Assembly (NCBI RefSeq): GCF_001854885.1
Contig: NZ_MDDV01000012.1
Span: 62,001 to 126,000, forward strand
Length of the DNA: 64,000 nt
Source of the DNA: Ensifer sp. LCM 4579
GTDB lineage: Bacteria > Pseudomonadota > Alphaproteobacteria > Rhizobiales > Rhizobiaceae
Direction: 5' to 3'
Shown in pieces: positions 7,563 through 17,656 of this stretch; within the stretch, counting starts at the first letter, position 1, and each line of letters opens with the position of its first letter. Position numbers and translations under genes: made by a program. Under the pieces are notes generated by a model. It was not told the DNA's origin and searched no databases. It saw only the letters and a program-made list of their open reading frames with translations.

Positions 7563-8039
7563 ATGCTGCGGAGAAGATCATTGACGGAATCGCGCTCAGA
7601 CATAACGGAACGGAGACTTGAGCTCACCAGCCGCATCGTGTCCGCCTATTTGAGCCGCAATGTCATTTCCGCCGCCGAGCTCCCCGACCTTATTCAGCAA
7701 ACCTACGACTCGCTGGATGGGGGTTATCGACCATCCAAAACCGAGCCCTCCGCCGAAGAGCAACGCCCCGCAGTCCCGATCAAGAAATCTGTGACAGACG
7801 ATTTCATCATCTGCCTGGAGGATGGCAAGAAATTCAAATCTCTCAGGCGACACCTGATGGCAAAGTTCGGTCTGACGCCGGAGCAGTATCGCGAAAAGTG
7901 GAAGCTTCCAGCCGACTACCCGATGACGGCTCCGAACTATACCCGACAGCGCTCGGAACTCGCACGCGCGACGGGGCTGGGAAGGAAACCCGCATCGGTG
8001 CCCGCAGTTCGCAAGAAGGTGGGCCTGAAGTTCGGCTGA
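7563..8039 (+). CDS. mucR: MucR/Ros family transcriptional regulator
   Basis: A 158-residue DNA-binding protein of the MucR/Ros family, which regulates exopolysaccharide, motility and symbiosis genes in rhizobia. The N-terminal oligomerisation region (RLELTSRIVSAYLSRNVISAAELP) is followed by the zinc-finger-like domain from about residue 80: C84, D87 and H97 are kept (C-x2-D and RRH), but the last histidine position of Ros is Lys/Phe here (HLMAKFG). Some Mesorhizobium loti homologues also lack a full ligand set and bind DNA without zinc. EQYREKWKLPADYPM follows as expected. The start at 7563 fits family length. A decayed relative lies at 41845-42104. Confidence 0.9.
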   Translation: MLRRRSLTESRSDITERRLELTSRIVSAYLSRNVISAAELPDLIQQTYDSLDGGYRPSKTEPSAEEQRPAVPIKKSVTDDFIICLEDGKKFKSLRRHLMAKFGLTPEQYREKWKLPADYPMTAPNYTRQRSELARATGLGRKPASVPAVRKKVGLKFG

Positions 8040-8100
8040 TGAAGGTGCCCGAGCTTGGCGGATTGCAAAAGAGAGCATGTCGGCGAAGAAAGGACAGCTA

Positions 8101-8292
8101 ATGATCGAATGGCGAGACCTGACTGAAGAAGATGCTATCGACGCAGCGGTGGCTGAGCACGGCAAAGACGCCACCACCTCGGTCGCCTACCGCGCTCTCG
8201 AAGCGTACCGCGGCGTGGAAACGCCAGAGTACCGCTTCTGGTTTGGACTTTTCCTGAAGCTGGCGAAGCGCAAGCACCTGGGTTGGGCTTGA
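8101..8292 (+). CDS. Small hypothetical protein
   Basis: A 63-residue acidic protein starting MIEWRDLTEEDAID at 8101, where AAAGGA lies about six bases upstream; an upstream in-frame ATG at 8077 lacks this. The content (GVETPEYRFWFGLFLKLAKRKHLGW) looks like a folded small protein. It begins 61 bases after the MucR-like gene on the same strand and may be co-transcribed. Unknown function. Confidence 0.55.
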   Translation: MIEWRDLTEEDAIDAAVAEHGKDATTSVAYRALEAYRGVETPEYRFWFGLFLKLAKRKHLGWA

Positions 8293-8974
8293 GATTCGAC
8301 TGCCCAGTTGTTGGGCGAGTGCTCGGCCAGCCACGGGCTGATTGCCCGAATGCTGGCACTCACACACTATGTAGATAAGCCGGCTCTTTGACCGCGCGAT
8401 AGACACTATCCGCGACTAGCGCGAATAAGCAGGCGCTGTAGAGGCTCATCGTGCACGAGACGCCCTGATCCGATCTCCGGATATCTTCGGAATGCGCTCG
8501 CGACCTTTCGGCCGAAGAGGTCAGGGATTCCCTGGTGGGCGCGGCCGATGTCATCAGGACACTGAAAATCCTCTTGGAACGGTCCCGGCATCATCGGACG
8601 GGTGGCCATCTGTGAGAGCTGGAATAGATGGGCCGACCGCCATTCCACACGGCGGAGACAGTGACCTACTCAGCCAGTGCGCCAACAGGATTGCACACAC
8701 GTCCCGTCATTCGCCCGACAGCATTCACGCACCAGCACTTGGCCGGCGCGACCGCGGATAGCGCCAAAACAACCGCGTCGGATAGGCCTATAAGTCAAGG
8801 CTCGGGTGTGCGTCTGGGCGCGAGAGAATCATTTTCCACCTTGTTTCAATCGAGATCTCCATTTCGAATTTAACGATGCTTCCATCTGGATGTTGCACCA
8901 TCTTCACGACTTCTAACATTTGGTGTGCAAGTGCGTGTGAATAGGGTAACAGTCGTAAGGGAGGAGCCGCCGTC
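8293..8974. other. Intergenic stretch, nothing recognised
   Basis: About 680 bases with short frames in several phases but no ribosome binding sites, motifs or repeats that I can identify. Confidence 0.45.
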
Positions 8975-9205
8975 ATGTCGGGGAAAACGACTGCAGACGG
9001 ACACGACGTAAACAACAGACGGTCTCTGCCGCCGTGGTCGAAGCGGCCCGAAGGCGAACTGCGCTCGACCCGGGAATTCCTGGACACGGTCATCGAAAGC
9101 GTACCGGTACCTTATCGGAGGCCCAATCCGATCGAGATGTATGCGCTCGCACATCGATCTCGACGCCGATGTAAGGATCGCCGACATGAAGCCGCCAAAG
9201 CTTGA
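8975..9205 (+). pseudogene. Remnant of a PAS-domain sensor protein
   Basis: The frame from 8975 includes a stretch at about 9060-9115 reading RSTREFLDTVIESVPVP, the typical lead-in to a PAS domain in rhizobial sensor kinases and diguanylate cyclases. The frame then diverges and stops after 76 residues with no PAS core. It is probably the truncated start of a lost gene just upstream of the intact kinase. Confidence 0.45.
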
Positions 9206-9248
9206 GGGCTGGAGGCCCTAACCTGCAGATGAACTTGGTGTGATCGCG

Positions 9249-11567
9249 ATGGTACAACCCACGATAATAACTCATGATAACCGCAGCGCCCAGCAACAAA
9301 GTGAATCATACTACGTACAGTTATTCGATTCTCACCCACAACCAATGTGGGTATACGATACCGAAACCTTTCGTTTCCTGATGGTAAACAACGCTGCCGT
9401 TGCCAGCTACGGGTACTCTCGGGAGGATTTCCTTAGGATGACCATCAGGGACATTCGTCCACCCGAAGATGTGCCCGCCTTGTTGGAAAGTGTAACCAAC
9501 GGGCGCCACGATCTCGAGCAGCCAAGCATCTGGCGGCATCGCCTCAAGGACGGCCGGATCATCTTCGCAGAGATATCGTCCCATGCCTTCGACTTCGAAG
9601 GCCGAAGTGCAAGGCTGATTATGGCCTTGGATGTCACCGAGCGTCTGGCTGCTGAACAGAAGATTCGTGAAAGCGAGGAGTTGTTCCGCGCAGTCTCAAA
9701 CGTAACTGCGGACGTGATTTGGGATTGGAACGTTGTTACCAATACTATCTGGTGGAGCGAAGGCCTCAAGGCAGTATTCGGCCACTCTCCTGAAGAAAGC
9801 CGTCGCAATCTTGAATTTTGGAAGACGCATACTCATCCGGACGATCTAGAGCGTGTATTGCGTTCCACTCAAGCGGCGATGGATTCCATGGAACAAACAT
9901 GGGAGGATCAATACAGGTTCTTTCGTGGCGATGGCTCGATTGCGTACGTCGAGGATTCTGCATACATCATCTACGACGGCCAGGGAAAACCGGTCCGATG
10001 CGTAGGTGGGATGACTGATGTTTCAGCACGCAAGGAAGCGGAAGATAAGCTTGCGCAACAGGCGGCGCTTCTCGACATGGCTCGGGATGCGATTATCGTG
10101 CATGACATCGACCATCGAATTCTGTTCTGGAATAAGGGTGCAGAGCGGATCTACGGGTGGACGGCGGAAGAAGCAGTCGGCAAATCGCTTGGACAACTGC
10201 TTTACAGCGATGAATCCAATCCCCTCGCTTACGTCGCCATTCTCGTGGCGACTGGGGAATGGAGCGGCGAGATCGTGCAACGGCGCAGGGACGGAAGCCG
10301 CATTACCGTAGAGGCTCGCTGCTCTTTGATGGGCGACAGTGCTGCTGGTCCGCAATCCATCCTCTCGATCAACTCGGACATAACGAGGCGCCTGGCGATT
10401 GAGGAGCAATTGAGGCAGGCTCAAAAGCTTGAGGCAGTGGGGCAGCTGACGGGCGGCGTAGCGCATGACTTCAATAATCTTCTAACGGTCATCTTGGGCA
10501 ACGCGGAGGTTCTCGCCGAACGGCTGAGCGAGGACAAGAGCCTTCGCCGCCTTGCGGAAATGACCTCAGCGGCCGCTCAACGAGGTGCTGACCTCGTGCA
10601 TCGGCTGCTCGCCTTCGCGCGCCGGCAGGCCCTCGAGCCGCAAGTGGTCGATCTCAATTCGCTACTGCAGGATATGGACGGTCTGCTGCGGCGGGCACTT
10701 TCCGAAGACATAGAAATCGAATTCATCCGGTCAGCCGGCCTCTGGAATGCGTTTGTTGATGCGTCCGAGCTTGAGGCTGCGATCCTGAACCTTTGCCTTA
10801 ATGCGCGCGACGCGATGCCGCGCGGCGGACGTTTGACGATTGAAACCGGAAATCTTTGTCTCGATCAACACTATGCGGATTGGAACTCGGACATTGCTCC
10901 CGGTCAATACGTGGTAGTAGCCATCTCTGACACAGGGACTGGGATGGAACCCCACATCCTCGCGCGCGTCTTCGAGCCATTCTTTACAACCAAGGAGACT
11001 GGCAAGGGGAGCGGCCTCGGCCTCAGCATGGTTTTTGGTTTCGCCAAACAGTCGAACGGGCATGTCAAGATCTACTCGGAGCCCGGCCAAGGAACGACAG
11101 TCAAGGTTTACCTTCCGAGAGCCGTTCGGGGCGAGAAAGAGACGAGATCGAGTCCGGAGAAGGCCGCACTGCCCCAAGGCACGGAGAAGATTCTTCTAGT
11201 GGAGGACAATGAGCTGGTCCTGAACTATGTAGCGGCGCAGCTCGAAGATCTTGGTTACCACATCATTTCCGCTAGAAACGGTCAGGAGGCTCTGGACATT
11301 CTGCGAGATATCGCTGACATCGACCTTCTGTTCACCGACGTAATCATGCCGGGTGGCCTGAATGGAGGTCAGCTGGCGGAGGAAGCTCGCAGGATTCGAC
11401 CAAAGATACCTGTATTGTTTACTTCCGGCTACACAGACAACGCCATAATTCATCAAGGTGGGCTCGATCCTGGGCTCCACTTTCTCAACAAGCCTTATCG
11501 ACCAAGGGAATTGGCTGCAAAGGTGCGCCTGATACTTGAAGGCAAGAGAGTGCAAGATTGTTTGTGA
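9249..11567 (+). CDS. Hybrid sensor histidine kinase with PAS domains and C-terminal receiver
   Basis: About 772 residues (an in-frame GTG at 9240 is an alternative start). Three PAS-type domains: roughly residues 20-135, 140-265 and 270-385. Then HisKA with the phosphoacceptor in GGVAHDFNN (about H405), the HATPase domain with the N-box [15 protein letters not shown], an F-box PFFTTKE and GSGLGLSM, and a C-terminal receiver whose phosphorylated Asp lies in [10 protein letters not shown] (about residue 697). No membrane segment, so a cytoplasmic sensor, possibly of redox state, gas or a ligand. It converges on the minus-strand REC-EAL gene. Signal and target are unknown. Confidence 0.9.
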   Translation: MVQPTIITHDNRSAQQQSESYYVQLFDSHPQPMWVYDTETFRFLMVNNAAVASYGYSREDFLRMTIRDIRPPEDVPALLESVTNGRHDLEQPSIWRHRLKDGRIIFAEISSHAFDFEGRSARLIMALDVTERLAAEQKIRESEELFRAVSNVTADVIWDWNVVTNTIWWSEGLKAVFGHSPEESRRNLEFWKTHTHPDDLERVLRSTQAAMDSMEQTWEDQYRFFRGDGSIAYVEDSAYIIYDGQGKPVRCVGGMTDVSARKEAEDKLAQQAALLDMARDAIIVHDIDHRILFWNKGAERIYGWTAEEAVGKSLGQLLYSDESNPLAYVAILVATGEWSGEIVQRRRDGSRITVEARCSLMGDSAAGPQSILSINSDITRRLAIEEQLRQAQKLEAVGQLTGGVAHDFNNLLTVILGNAEVLAERLSEDKSLRRLAEMTSAAAQRGADLVHRLLAFARRQALEPQVVDLNSLLQDMDGLLRRALSEDIEIEFIRSAGLWNAFVDASELEAAILNLCLNARDAMPRGGRLTIETGNLCLDQHYADWNSDIAPGQYVVVAISDTGTGMEPHILARVFEPFFTTKETGKGSGLGLSMVFGFAKQSNGHVKIYSEPGQGTTVKVYLPRAVRGEKETRSSPEKAALPQGTEKILLVEDNELVLNYVAAQLEDLGYHIISARNGQEALDILRDIADIDLLFTDVIMPGGLNGGQLAEEARRIRPKIPVLFTSGYTDNAIIHQGGLDPGLHFLNKPYRPRELAAKVRLILEGKRVQDCL

Positions 11568-11666
11568 ACCCGGTTCGGACTTGTGCTCACCAATATCACG
11601 GGGAGCAGGTTGCACAGCTTAGGATTTGCGTGGAGACTGCACTCCGATTTTGTCCAGTAACGGGCT

Positions 11667-12830
11667 TCAGTGCGGGGATCGAACGTATGCCGCAAATTCC
11701 TCCAGAGGCAATGCGGGTGCAAAGAGATAACCTTGCGCGATGTCACACCCAATCTCGGCAAGAGCGGCGGCATCCTCCTGCGTCTCGACGCCTTCAGCAA
11801 CTGCGAGTGCGTCAAAGCCGTGGGCCAACTGGATGGTCGCAACGCAGATATTTCTCAAAGCGCGGTCGCCTGAACATCCAGCTACGACAGATCGATCCAA
11901 CTTGAGTTCAGAGAAGGGTGTACGCCGCAGCCGTTCAAAGGTGGCGTAACCGCAACCGAAATCATCGATTGAAATCTTGAAGCCATGCAAGACAGCGCGT
12001 GTTGCAAATGCTTGGCAGACCGAACTATCACCACCAAGGTCGCTTTCGGTGATCTCCAAGATCAGGTCAACGGGCCTAACCGCGCCATCACGAACCTTTT
12101 TGAGTTGCAAGATCAGTGCCGGCTGCATGCTTCGGGTGGAAACATTTATCGAGAAGCGGAGCGGCACACCGTCCCCTAAATCGAGTGATGCGGCTTTTGC
12201 CGCGGCCTCCGCGGCCCGGACGGTGAGTTCATGAAGATCGTCGTCGTCAGCCGAGGGCAAGAACTGACCGGGAAAGAGCAGACCTGCGCTCGGGTGCCTA
12301 ATTCGAGCCAGGCACTCTGCCCCCGTCAGGCATCCAGTCTTGAGCTCAATCTTCGGCTGAAACCAGAATTCGAGCCAATTCTTCCGAATCCCCTCGCGTA
12401 AGAGCCCCTCGGGACATGGTTTCAAAACGCGCGGGAAATTCGCCGATGGGCCACTGCTCGCCTCGTCTAGAACACGTCTCAAATCTTGCAGCCGGAATGG
12501 CTTTTTCAGTGGCGCCTTTGCATCCAGCCCGAGGCGAAGGGCAACATCCCTCGCGTGACGAAGCACGCTTTCAGGATGACCGCTGACTATGACGAGAGCC
12601 CCCATAAAGCGGATGTCCCGGAGCATATGGAAAACATCAACTCCATCGGCTTCACCGAGAGACATGTCGACAAACGCAATATCGGGGCTTTCCTGCTTCA
12701 CAGCATCGAGCACGTCGCTAGCTTTGGTAACCGCATGGGCCTCAACTCCGAGGTGCTGCAGTTGGAATTGCAGAAGCTCGCAGATCTCCTGGTGGTCATC
12801 AACAATTACCGCCTTCACCTTGAACCTCAT
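11667..12830 (-). CDS. Response regulator with receiver and EAL domains
   Basis: A 387-residue protein. Residues 1-120 form a receiver (VDDHQE at the start, phosphoacceptor Asp in IAFVDMSLG, Lys in PLKKPF). Residues 140-380 form an EAL-type c-di-GMP phosphodiesterase domain with ECLAR in place of EALAR, SINVS, ILEITES, IDDFGCGY and AVAEGVET. The catalytic Glu, Asn and Asp positions appear kept, so the enzyme could hydrolyse c-di-GMP, though ECL is a change from consensus. Its start overlaps the stop of the upstream OmpR-type gene by four bases, so the two are coupled. It probably links phosphorelay input to c-di-GMP. Confidence 0.85.
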   Translation of the reverse strand: MRFKVKAVIVDDHQEICELLQFQLQHLGVEAHAVTKASDVLDAVKQESPDIAFVDMSLGEADGVDVFHMLRDIRFMGALVIVSGHPESVLRHARDVALRLGLDAKAPLKKPFRLQDLRRVLDEASSGPSANFPRVLKPCPEGLLREGIRKNWLEFWFQPKIELKTGCLTGAECLARIRHPSAGLLFPGQFLPSADDDDLHELTVRAAEAAAKAASLDLGDGVPLRFSINVSTRSMQPALILQLKKVRDGAVRPVDLILEITESDLGGDSSVCQAFATRAVLHGFKISIDDFGCGYATFERLRRTPFSELKLDRSVVAGCSGDRALRNICVATIQLAHGFDALAVAEGVETQEDAAALAEIGCDIAQGYLFAPALPLEEFAAYVRSPH

Positions 12831-13564
12831 TCTTTGGATTTCGGCGTGTTTGACGTAGCAGTCGTCCCCATTGACGTAAGTAAGCGATATCCGACTCCGC
12901 GCACCGTCTGCACATACTCCACACTGTTCGAATCCAACTCACCGATCTTTCTTCTCAATCTTGCGATGTACACATCCAGCGTCTTGTCGCGCGGGTCATA
13001 CTCCCGGAAGCAAGCATGCTTGGAAAGCTGCGATTTGCTGCAGGCCCGTCCGAGGTTTCTGTTGAGTTCTGACAGCAAACGGGTTTCGAGATCGGTAAGG
13101 GGCAGGGTTTTGCCGCGGCAGATTAGGGCCCTCCTGGTCAGGTCGCAACAAACGCTTCCAATCGCCAACTCGCCCGGAGGAACCGCGAAGCGCTTGCTCC
13201 CCGATTTTGCCACAACGCGGGTGAGGCGAGCCTGGAGTTCACGAACCGAAAACGGCTTCATTACATAATCGTCGGCGCCCGCATCCAACGCGGTTGCCCG
13301 ACTCTCTGGGCTTCCTATGCCTGAAATCAAGATCAGAGGGATATCCGAGTGCCTCCTGACCGTGCGGAGTATCTCCAGCCCGTTCCCGTCCGGCAAATTT
13401 ACGTCAACGATCGCACCGTCAAAGAAATTAATCTCCGCGCTGTGTATTGTCCGCAGGCACTGCTTGTAGCTTGAAAGCAAATGGATATTGTCTCCCGGCA
13501 CTGGCCAGGAGTGGATGATCGTTTTTGCGACCAGATCATCGTCTTCAACCAATAGGATGTCCAA
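12827..13564 (-). CDS. OmpR/PhoB-type response regulator
   Basis: A 245-residue two-domain regulator. The receiver begins MDILLVEDDDLVAK, has its phosphoacceptor Asp in GAIVDVNLPDG and the Lys in YVMKPFSV. The C-terminal winged helix (about 135-235) shows LTDLETRLLSELNRNLG, VYIARLRRKI and VRGVGYRL, typical of OmpR. Its last bases overlap the start of the REC-EAL gene. No kinase is adjacent on this strand; the hybrid kinase across the convergent gap is a plausible partner. Confidence 0.9.
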   Translation of the reverse strand: MDILLVEDDDLVAKTIIHSWPVPGDNIHLLSSYKQCLRTIHSAEINFFDGAIVDVNLPDGNGLEILRTVRRHSDIPLILISGIGSPESRATALDAGADDYVMKPFSVRELQARLTRVVAKSGSKRFAVPPGELAIGSVCCDLTRRALICRGKTLPLTDLETRLLSELNRNLGRACSKSQLSKHACFREYDPRDKTLDVYIARLRRKIGELDSNSVEYVQTVRGVGYRLLTSMGTTATSNTPKSKE

Positions 13565-13693
13565 CGCATCAGACTCCCGCGACCTAGCCGAAACTCACAA
13601 ACCCCACACTCTCCGAAATGCTCCCTCCCGCGAGGAAAGCATCGGCCGCGCCCTCGGCGCGGCAATATCGGCTGAAGGTCACGACAAGCGGTA

Positions 13694-14146
13694 CTAGTCG
13701 GCCTCAAGAACGCTCTTCAGATCATGAATAGTGGCGAGTGGAAACTGGACACGCGAAAGAACGTTAACAAACCGAGAAGGCTGCGGTTTGATGAACTCCA
13801 CCTCGATTTCATCCTTTGAACGGCGAAATACAGTTGCTCCCATAAAGTATTCGTAGTTTCCGAGCACGACATAAAAGTGATCTGGAACTGCAGAATAGCT
13901 TGTTCTTATTCGGGCACCGCTTTCAGATATCTCCACAACGACCGCCTTAATCATTGTCAGATTCCGCAAGGCCCTCGCCGGATAGACTAGCCGTACTATG
14001 AATCGACAACTTCTCTTTAGTTGCATACGTGTTCTGACGTCGGCCGCCACGCGAGATAGATAGGTAGAGTGCAGGCGGCTCCGAGGAGCGGTAACAACCA
14101 TGAGCGATAACCCGTTTTGGAGACAGCCGCTGATCTCAGACGCCAA
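13694..14146 (-). CDS. PilZ-like domain protein
   Basis: Up to 150 residues; ATG codons at 14101 and 14026 are alternative starts and none has a clear ribosome binding site. The region from residue 41 (MQLKRSCRFIVRLVYPARALRN) to about 135 resembles the short PilZ domains of alphaproteobacteria: a basic N-terminal part, EISESGARIRT, then strands ending in VEFIKPQPSRFVN. PilZ domains bind c-di-GMP, which would fit the EAL protein encoded downstream on the same strand. The canonical RxxxR is imperfect, so binding is uncertain. Confidence 0.6.
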   Translation of the reverse strand: MASEISGCLQNGLSLMVVTAPRSRLHSTYLSRVAADVRTRMQLKRSCRFIVRLVYPARALRNLTMIKAVVVEISESGARIRTSYSAVPDHFYVVLGNYEYFMGATVFRRSKDEIEVEFIKPQPSRFVNVLSRVQFPLATIHDLKSVLEAD

Positions 14147-14229
14147 TAGCGAGAGAGAAGAGCTAGCCCGTTAGTGTCATCCCCGCGGTTAACTCGGGAC
14201 TTCGAAACCGTTAAAAAGCGTAAAAGACG

Positions 14230-14551
14230 GGCATTGGAAGTTGACGCTGAGTGGCGCGCCGGGTTCCGGCGCGACCATCCCGCCTTCGCGGTTGAGGGTG
14301 GAGACTATCCGACGCCATGCCCGAACATCCTTTTGCGCTTTGAACTCCTCGACACGCTTTGCAACTTCGGGATCGTTCGCAGGACCGACTTAGCGACGTC
14401 ATGCGACCGCCTTCGCCGTCAGGCTGGTCGAAGTACCAATACCGTCGCTGCTTCACCGTGACAGGAGTGAAGCGACCATCCGTGGAAAGTCGCCAGACCA
14501 TGCCGCGTCGAGCGAACGCTGTCCCAACTCCGCGAGCATCGTCTGATACAT
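14230..14551 (-). pseudogene. Decayed nucleotidyltransferase-fold gene (GSU2403-like)
   Basis: From ATG 14551 the minus strand reads MYQTMLAELGQRSLDAAW, then in shifted frames FTPVTVKQRRYWYFDQPDGEG, and VGPANDPEVAKRVEEF with RRIVSTLNREGG. These blocks resemble in order the N-terminus of the GSU2403 family of nucleotidyltransferase-fold proteins, some of which pair with toxin/antitoxin-like partners. At least two frameshifts interrupt it and the C-terminal half is missing, so the gene is dead. The family name is from memory. Confidence 0.5.
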
Positions 14552-14663
14552 GAGATCGATCGGCTTCAGCATGACTGCGTCGTCATACCTCTTTTGAAGA
14601 AAGTATAACCAACCCGGAAATTTTCGAAGGTACAGGAGGCAAGTCGGCCTCGGGATTCAAAAC

Positions 14664-14679
14664 TGGCCCGCTTCTTGCT
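14664..14679 (+). promoter_or_regulatory. Sigma-54 promoter of the hup operon
   Basis: TGGCCC at 14664-14669 and TTGCT at 14675-14679 with five bases between fit the -24/-12 consensus (one change in the -24 part). It lies about 75 bases upstream of the hupS ATG. In R. leguminosarum hupSL is transcribed by RpoN with NifA. No clean TGT-N10-ACA site was found upstream here. Confidence 0.7.
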
Positions 14680-14752
14680 GCGAACATGCCCTGACGGACC
14701 CCCGATGTCCATCCGGGCAGTGTGATGGGGATTGGATTGCTAGAGGAGCAAC

Positions 14753-15832
14753 ATGGCAGCTGCCGAGACCTTTTATGACTTCATTCGCCGCCAGGGGATT
14801 ACCCGGCGCAGTTTCACCAAGTTCTGCAGTCTGACGGCTGCAAGCCTCGGCTTCGGGCCGGGAGCGGCGAGGGCAATGGCGATGGCGCTGGAGACCAAGG
14901 AACGCGTGGCCGTCATCTGGATGCACGGCCTCGAATGCACATGCTGTTCGGAGAGCTTCATCCGCTCGGCCCATCCCCTGGTCAAGGACGTTGTCCTGTC
15001 GATGATCTCGCTCGACTATGATGATACGATCATGGCGGCCGCCGGCGATCAGGCCGAGGCGATCCTCGAAGAGACCAAGGAGAAGTACAAGGGCAAGTAC
15101 ATCCTCGCCGTCGAGGGCAATCCGCCGCTCAACGAGGACGGCATGTTCTGCATCGACGGCGGCCGGCCCTTCGTCGAGAAGCTGAAATGGATGGCCAAGG
15201 ACGCGTTTGCCATCATCGCCTGGGGTGCCTGCGCCTCCTGGGGCTGCGTGCAGGCCGCCAAACCAAATCCGACCCAGGCAACGCCAATTGACAAGGTCAT
15301 CCTGGATAAGCCGATCATCAAGGTTCCCGGCTGTCCACCAATCGCTGAGGTGATGACCGGCGTCGTCACCTTCATCACCACGTTCGGAAAGCTGCCAGAA
15401 CTCGATCGGCAGGGGCGACCGAAGATGTTCTATTCGCAGCGCATTCACGACAAGTGCTACCGGCGCCCGCATTACGACGCCGGCCAGTTCGTCGAGGAGT
15501 GGGACGACGAGGGTGCGCGCAAGGGGTACTGCCTCTACAAGATGGGCTGCAAGGGTCCGACAACCTACAATGCTTGTTCCACCATCCGCTGGAATGGTGG
15601 CGTCTCCTTCCCGATCCAGTCGGGCCACGGCTGCATCGGCTGTTCGGAAGACGGCTTCTGGGACAATGGCTTCTATGACCGGCTGACCAACCTCCATCAG
15701 TTCGGGATCGAGGCGAATGCCGACAAGGTCGGTTTGACCGCGGCCGGTATTGTGGGCGGCGCGATCGCCGCGCATGCCGCCGTGACTGCCGTCAAGCGCG
15801 TCACCAGCAAGCGCGAAAAAGCCGACGCCTAA
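14753..15832 (+). CDS. hupS: Uptake [NiFe] hydrogenase small subunit
   Basis: A 359-residue small subunit of the membrane-bound H2-uptake hydrogenase. It carries the iron-sulfur clusters that pass electrons from the NiFe site to cytochrome b. The N-terminus has a twin-arginine signal (TRRSFTKFC, residues 18-26) for Tat export of the folded dimer. ECTCCSES provides proximal-cluster cysteines, and CxGC-type and [10 protein letters not shown] motifs follow. The last 50 residues contain a hydrophobic anchor ([17 protein letters not shown]). GAGG precedes the ATG at about eight bases. It heads the hup operon, 22 bases before hupL. Confidence 0.97.
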   Translation: MAAAETFYDFIRRQGITRRSFTKFCSLTAASLGFGPGAARAMAMALETKERVAVIWMHGLECTCCSESFIRSAHPLVKDVVLSMISLDYDDTIMAAAGDQAEAILEETKEKYKGKYILAVEGNPPLNEDGMFCIDGGRPFVEKLKWMAKDAFAIIAWGACASWGCVQAAKPNPTQATPIDKVILDKPIIKVPGCPPIAEVMTGVVTFITTFGKLPELDRQGRPKMFYSQRIHDKCYRRPHYDAGQFVEEWDDEGARKGYCLYKMGCKGPTTYNACSTIRWNGGVSFPIQSGHGCIGCSEDGFWDNGFYDRLTNLHQFGIEANADKVGLTAAGIVGGAIAAHAAVTAVKRVTSKREKADA

Positions 15833-15854
15833 TCCTCAGGGGAGGAACACCAAC

Positions 15855-17645
15855 ATGACAAGTCAAACTCCGAACGGCTTTACGCTCGACAATTCCGGCA
15901 AGCGTATCGTCGTCGATCCGGTCACCCGCATCGAGGGTCATATGCGGATCGAGGTCAATGTCGACGAAAACAACATCATCCGCAACGCCGTGTCGACCGG
16001 CACGATGTGGCGAGGCATCGAAGTTATCCTCAAGAACCGTGATCCGCGCGACGCTTGGGCCTTTACCGAACGCATCTGCGGTGTGTGCACCGGCACACAT
16101 GCGCTGACGTCGGTGCGTGCCGTGGAAAATGCGCTCGGCATCACCATTCCGGACAATGCGAACTCTATTCGCAACCTGATGCAGCTGGCGCTCCAGGCGC
16201 ATGACCATATCGTGCATTTCTATCATCTCCACGCACTCGACTGGGTGGATGTGGTCTCGGCGCTTTCGGCCGATCCCAAGGCGACCTCGGCGCTGGCGCA
16301 ATCCATCTCCGACTGGCCGCTTTCCTCGCCAGGCTATTTCAAGGACATCCAGACCCGGCTCAAGAAGTTCGTCGAGTCTGGCCAGCTCGGCCCCTTCAAA
16401 AACGGCTATTGGGGCAATGCTTCCTATAAGCTGCCCGCCGAGGCCAACCTGATGGCGGTGGCGCATTATCTGGAGGCGCTCGACTTCCAGAAGGAGATCG
16501 TCAAGATCCACACGATCTTCGGCGGCAAGAACCCGCATCCCAACTGGCTCGTCGGCGGCGTGCCCTGTGCGATTAATATCGACGGCACAGGCGCGGTCGG
16601 CGCGATCAACATGGAACGGCTGAACTTGGTGACCTCGATCATCGATCAGATCATCGAGTTCAATAACAAGGTCTATGTCCCCGACATCATGGCCATCGGC
16701 TCATTCTACAAGGATTGGCTCTATGGCGGTGGGCTATCGGGCAAAAACGTTCTGGCATACGGGGACGTCCCGGAACATGCCAACGACTATTCCGACGCCA
16801 GCCTGAAGCTGCCGCGTGGCGCGATCATCAACGGCAATCTCGCGGAAGTCCATCCGGTCGACCATGCGGACCCCGAACAGATCCAGGAATTCGTGACCCA
16901 CTCCTGGTACAAATATCCCGACGAGACCAAGGGCCTCCATCCCTGGGACGGCGTCACCGAGCCTCATTATGAACTGGGCCCCAATGCCAAGGGCACCAGG
17001 ACGAATATCGAGCAGCTTGACGAGGCTGCGAAATATTCATGGATCAAGGCACCGCGCTGGCGCGGCCATGCCATGGAGGTCGGCCCCCTCGCCCGCTGGG
17101 TGATCGGTTATGCGCAGAACAAGGCGGAGTTCAAGGATCCCGTCGACAAGGTGCTCACGGATCTCGGCCTGCCGTTCTCGGCGCTCTTTTCGACGCTGGG
17201 CCGCACCGCGGCGCGTGCACTGGAATCGAGCTGGGCGGGCCACCAGATGCGCTATTTCCAGAACAAGCTGATCGCCAACATCAGGGCCGGCGACTCTTCG
17301 ACGGCCCACATCGACAAGTGGAAACCGGAAACTTGGCCCAGGGAGGTCAAGGGCGTCGGCTTTACCGAGGCGCCGCGCGGCGCGCTCGCGCACTGGATCA
17401 AGATCAAGGACGGCAGGATCGACAACTATCAGTGCGTCGTTCCCACAACATGGAACGGCAGCCCGCGCGACCTTAAAGGCAATATCGGCGCCTTCGAGGC
17501 ATCGCTCATCGACACCCCGATGTCCGATCCGGCCCAGCCCCTCGAGATTCTCCGAACCATCCATTCCTTCGATCCCTGCCTGGCGTGTTCGACGCATGTC
17601 ATGAGCCCGGACGGTCAGGAAATGGCCAGGGTCCAGGTCCGGTGA
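15855..17645 (+). CDS. hupL: Uptake [NiFe] hydrogenase large subunit
   Basis: A 596-residue catalytic subunit that oxidises H2, recycling hydrogen produced by nitrogenase. Both cysteine motifs that bind Ni-Fe are present: [10 protein letters not shown] near residue 73 and DPCLACSTH near the C-terminus. The 15 residues after that histidine ([15 protein letters not shown]) are the extension removed by the HupD protease after nickel is inserted. A GGAGG site precedes the ATG. Full length for the family. Confidence 0.97.
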   Translation: MTSQTPNGFTLDNSGKRIVVDPVTRIEGHMRIEVNVDENNIIRNAVSTGTMWRGIEVILKNRDPRDAWAFTERICGVCTGTHALTSVRAVENALGITIPDNANSIRNLMQLALQAHDHIVHFYHLHALDWVDVVSALSADPKATSALAQSISDWPLSSPGYFKDIQTRLKKFVESGQLGPFKNGYWGNASYKLPAEANLMAVAHYLEALDFQKEIVKIHTIFGGKNPHPNWLVGGVPCAINIDGTGAVGAINMERLNLVTSIIDQIIEFNNKVYVPDIMAIGSFYKDWLYGGGLSGKNVLAYGDVPEHANDYSDASLKLPRGAIINGNLAEVHPVDHADPEQIQEFVTHSWYKYPDETKGLHPWDGVTEPHYELGPNAKGTRTNIEQLDEAAKYSWIKAPRWRGHAMEVGPLARWVIGYAQNKAEFKDPVDKVLTDLGLPFSALFSTLGRTAARALESSWAGHQMRYFQNKLIANIRAGDSSTAHIDKWKPETWPREVKGVGFTEAPRGALAHWIKIKDGRIDNYQCVVPTTWNGSPRDLKGNIGAFEASLIDTPMSDPAQPLEILRTIHSFDPCLACSTHVMSPDGQEMARVQVR

Positions 17646-17656
17646 GAGGTTCGGTC

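Noticed and set aside
14657-15775. Long minus-strand open frame across hupS
   Set aside because: Antisense shadow of the hupS codon bias; no ribosome site or family.
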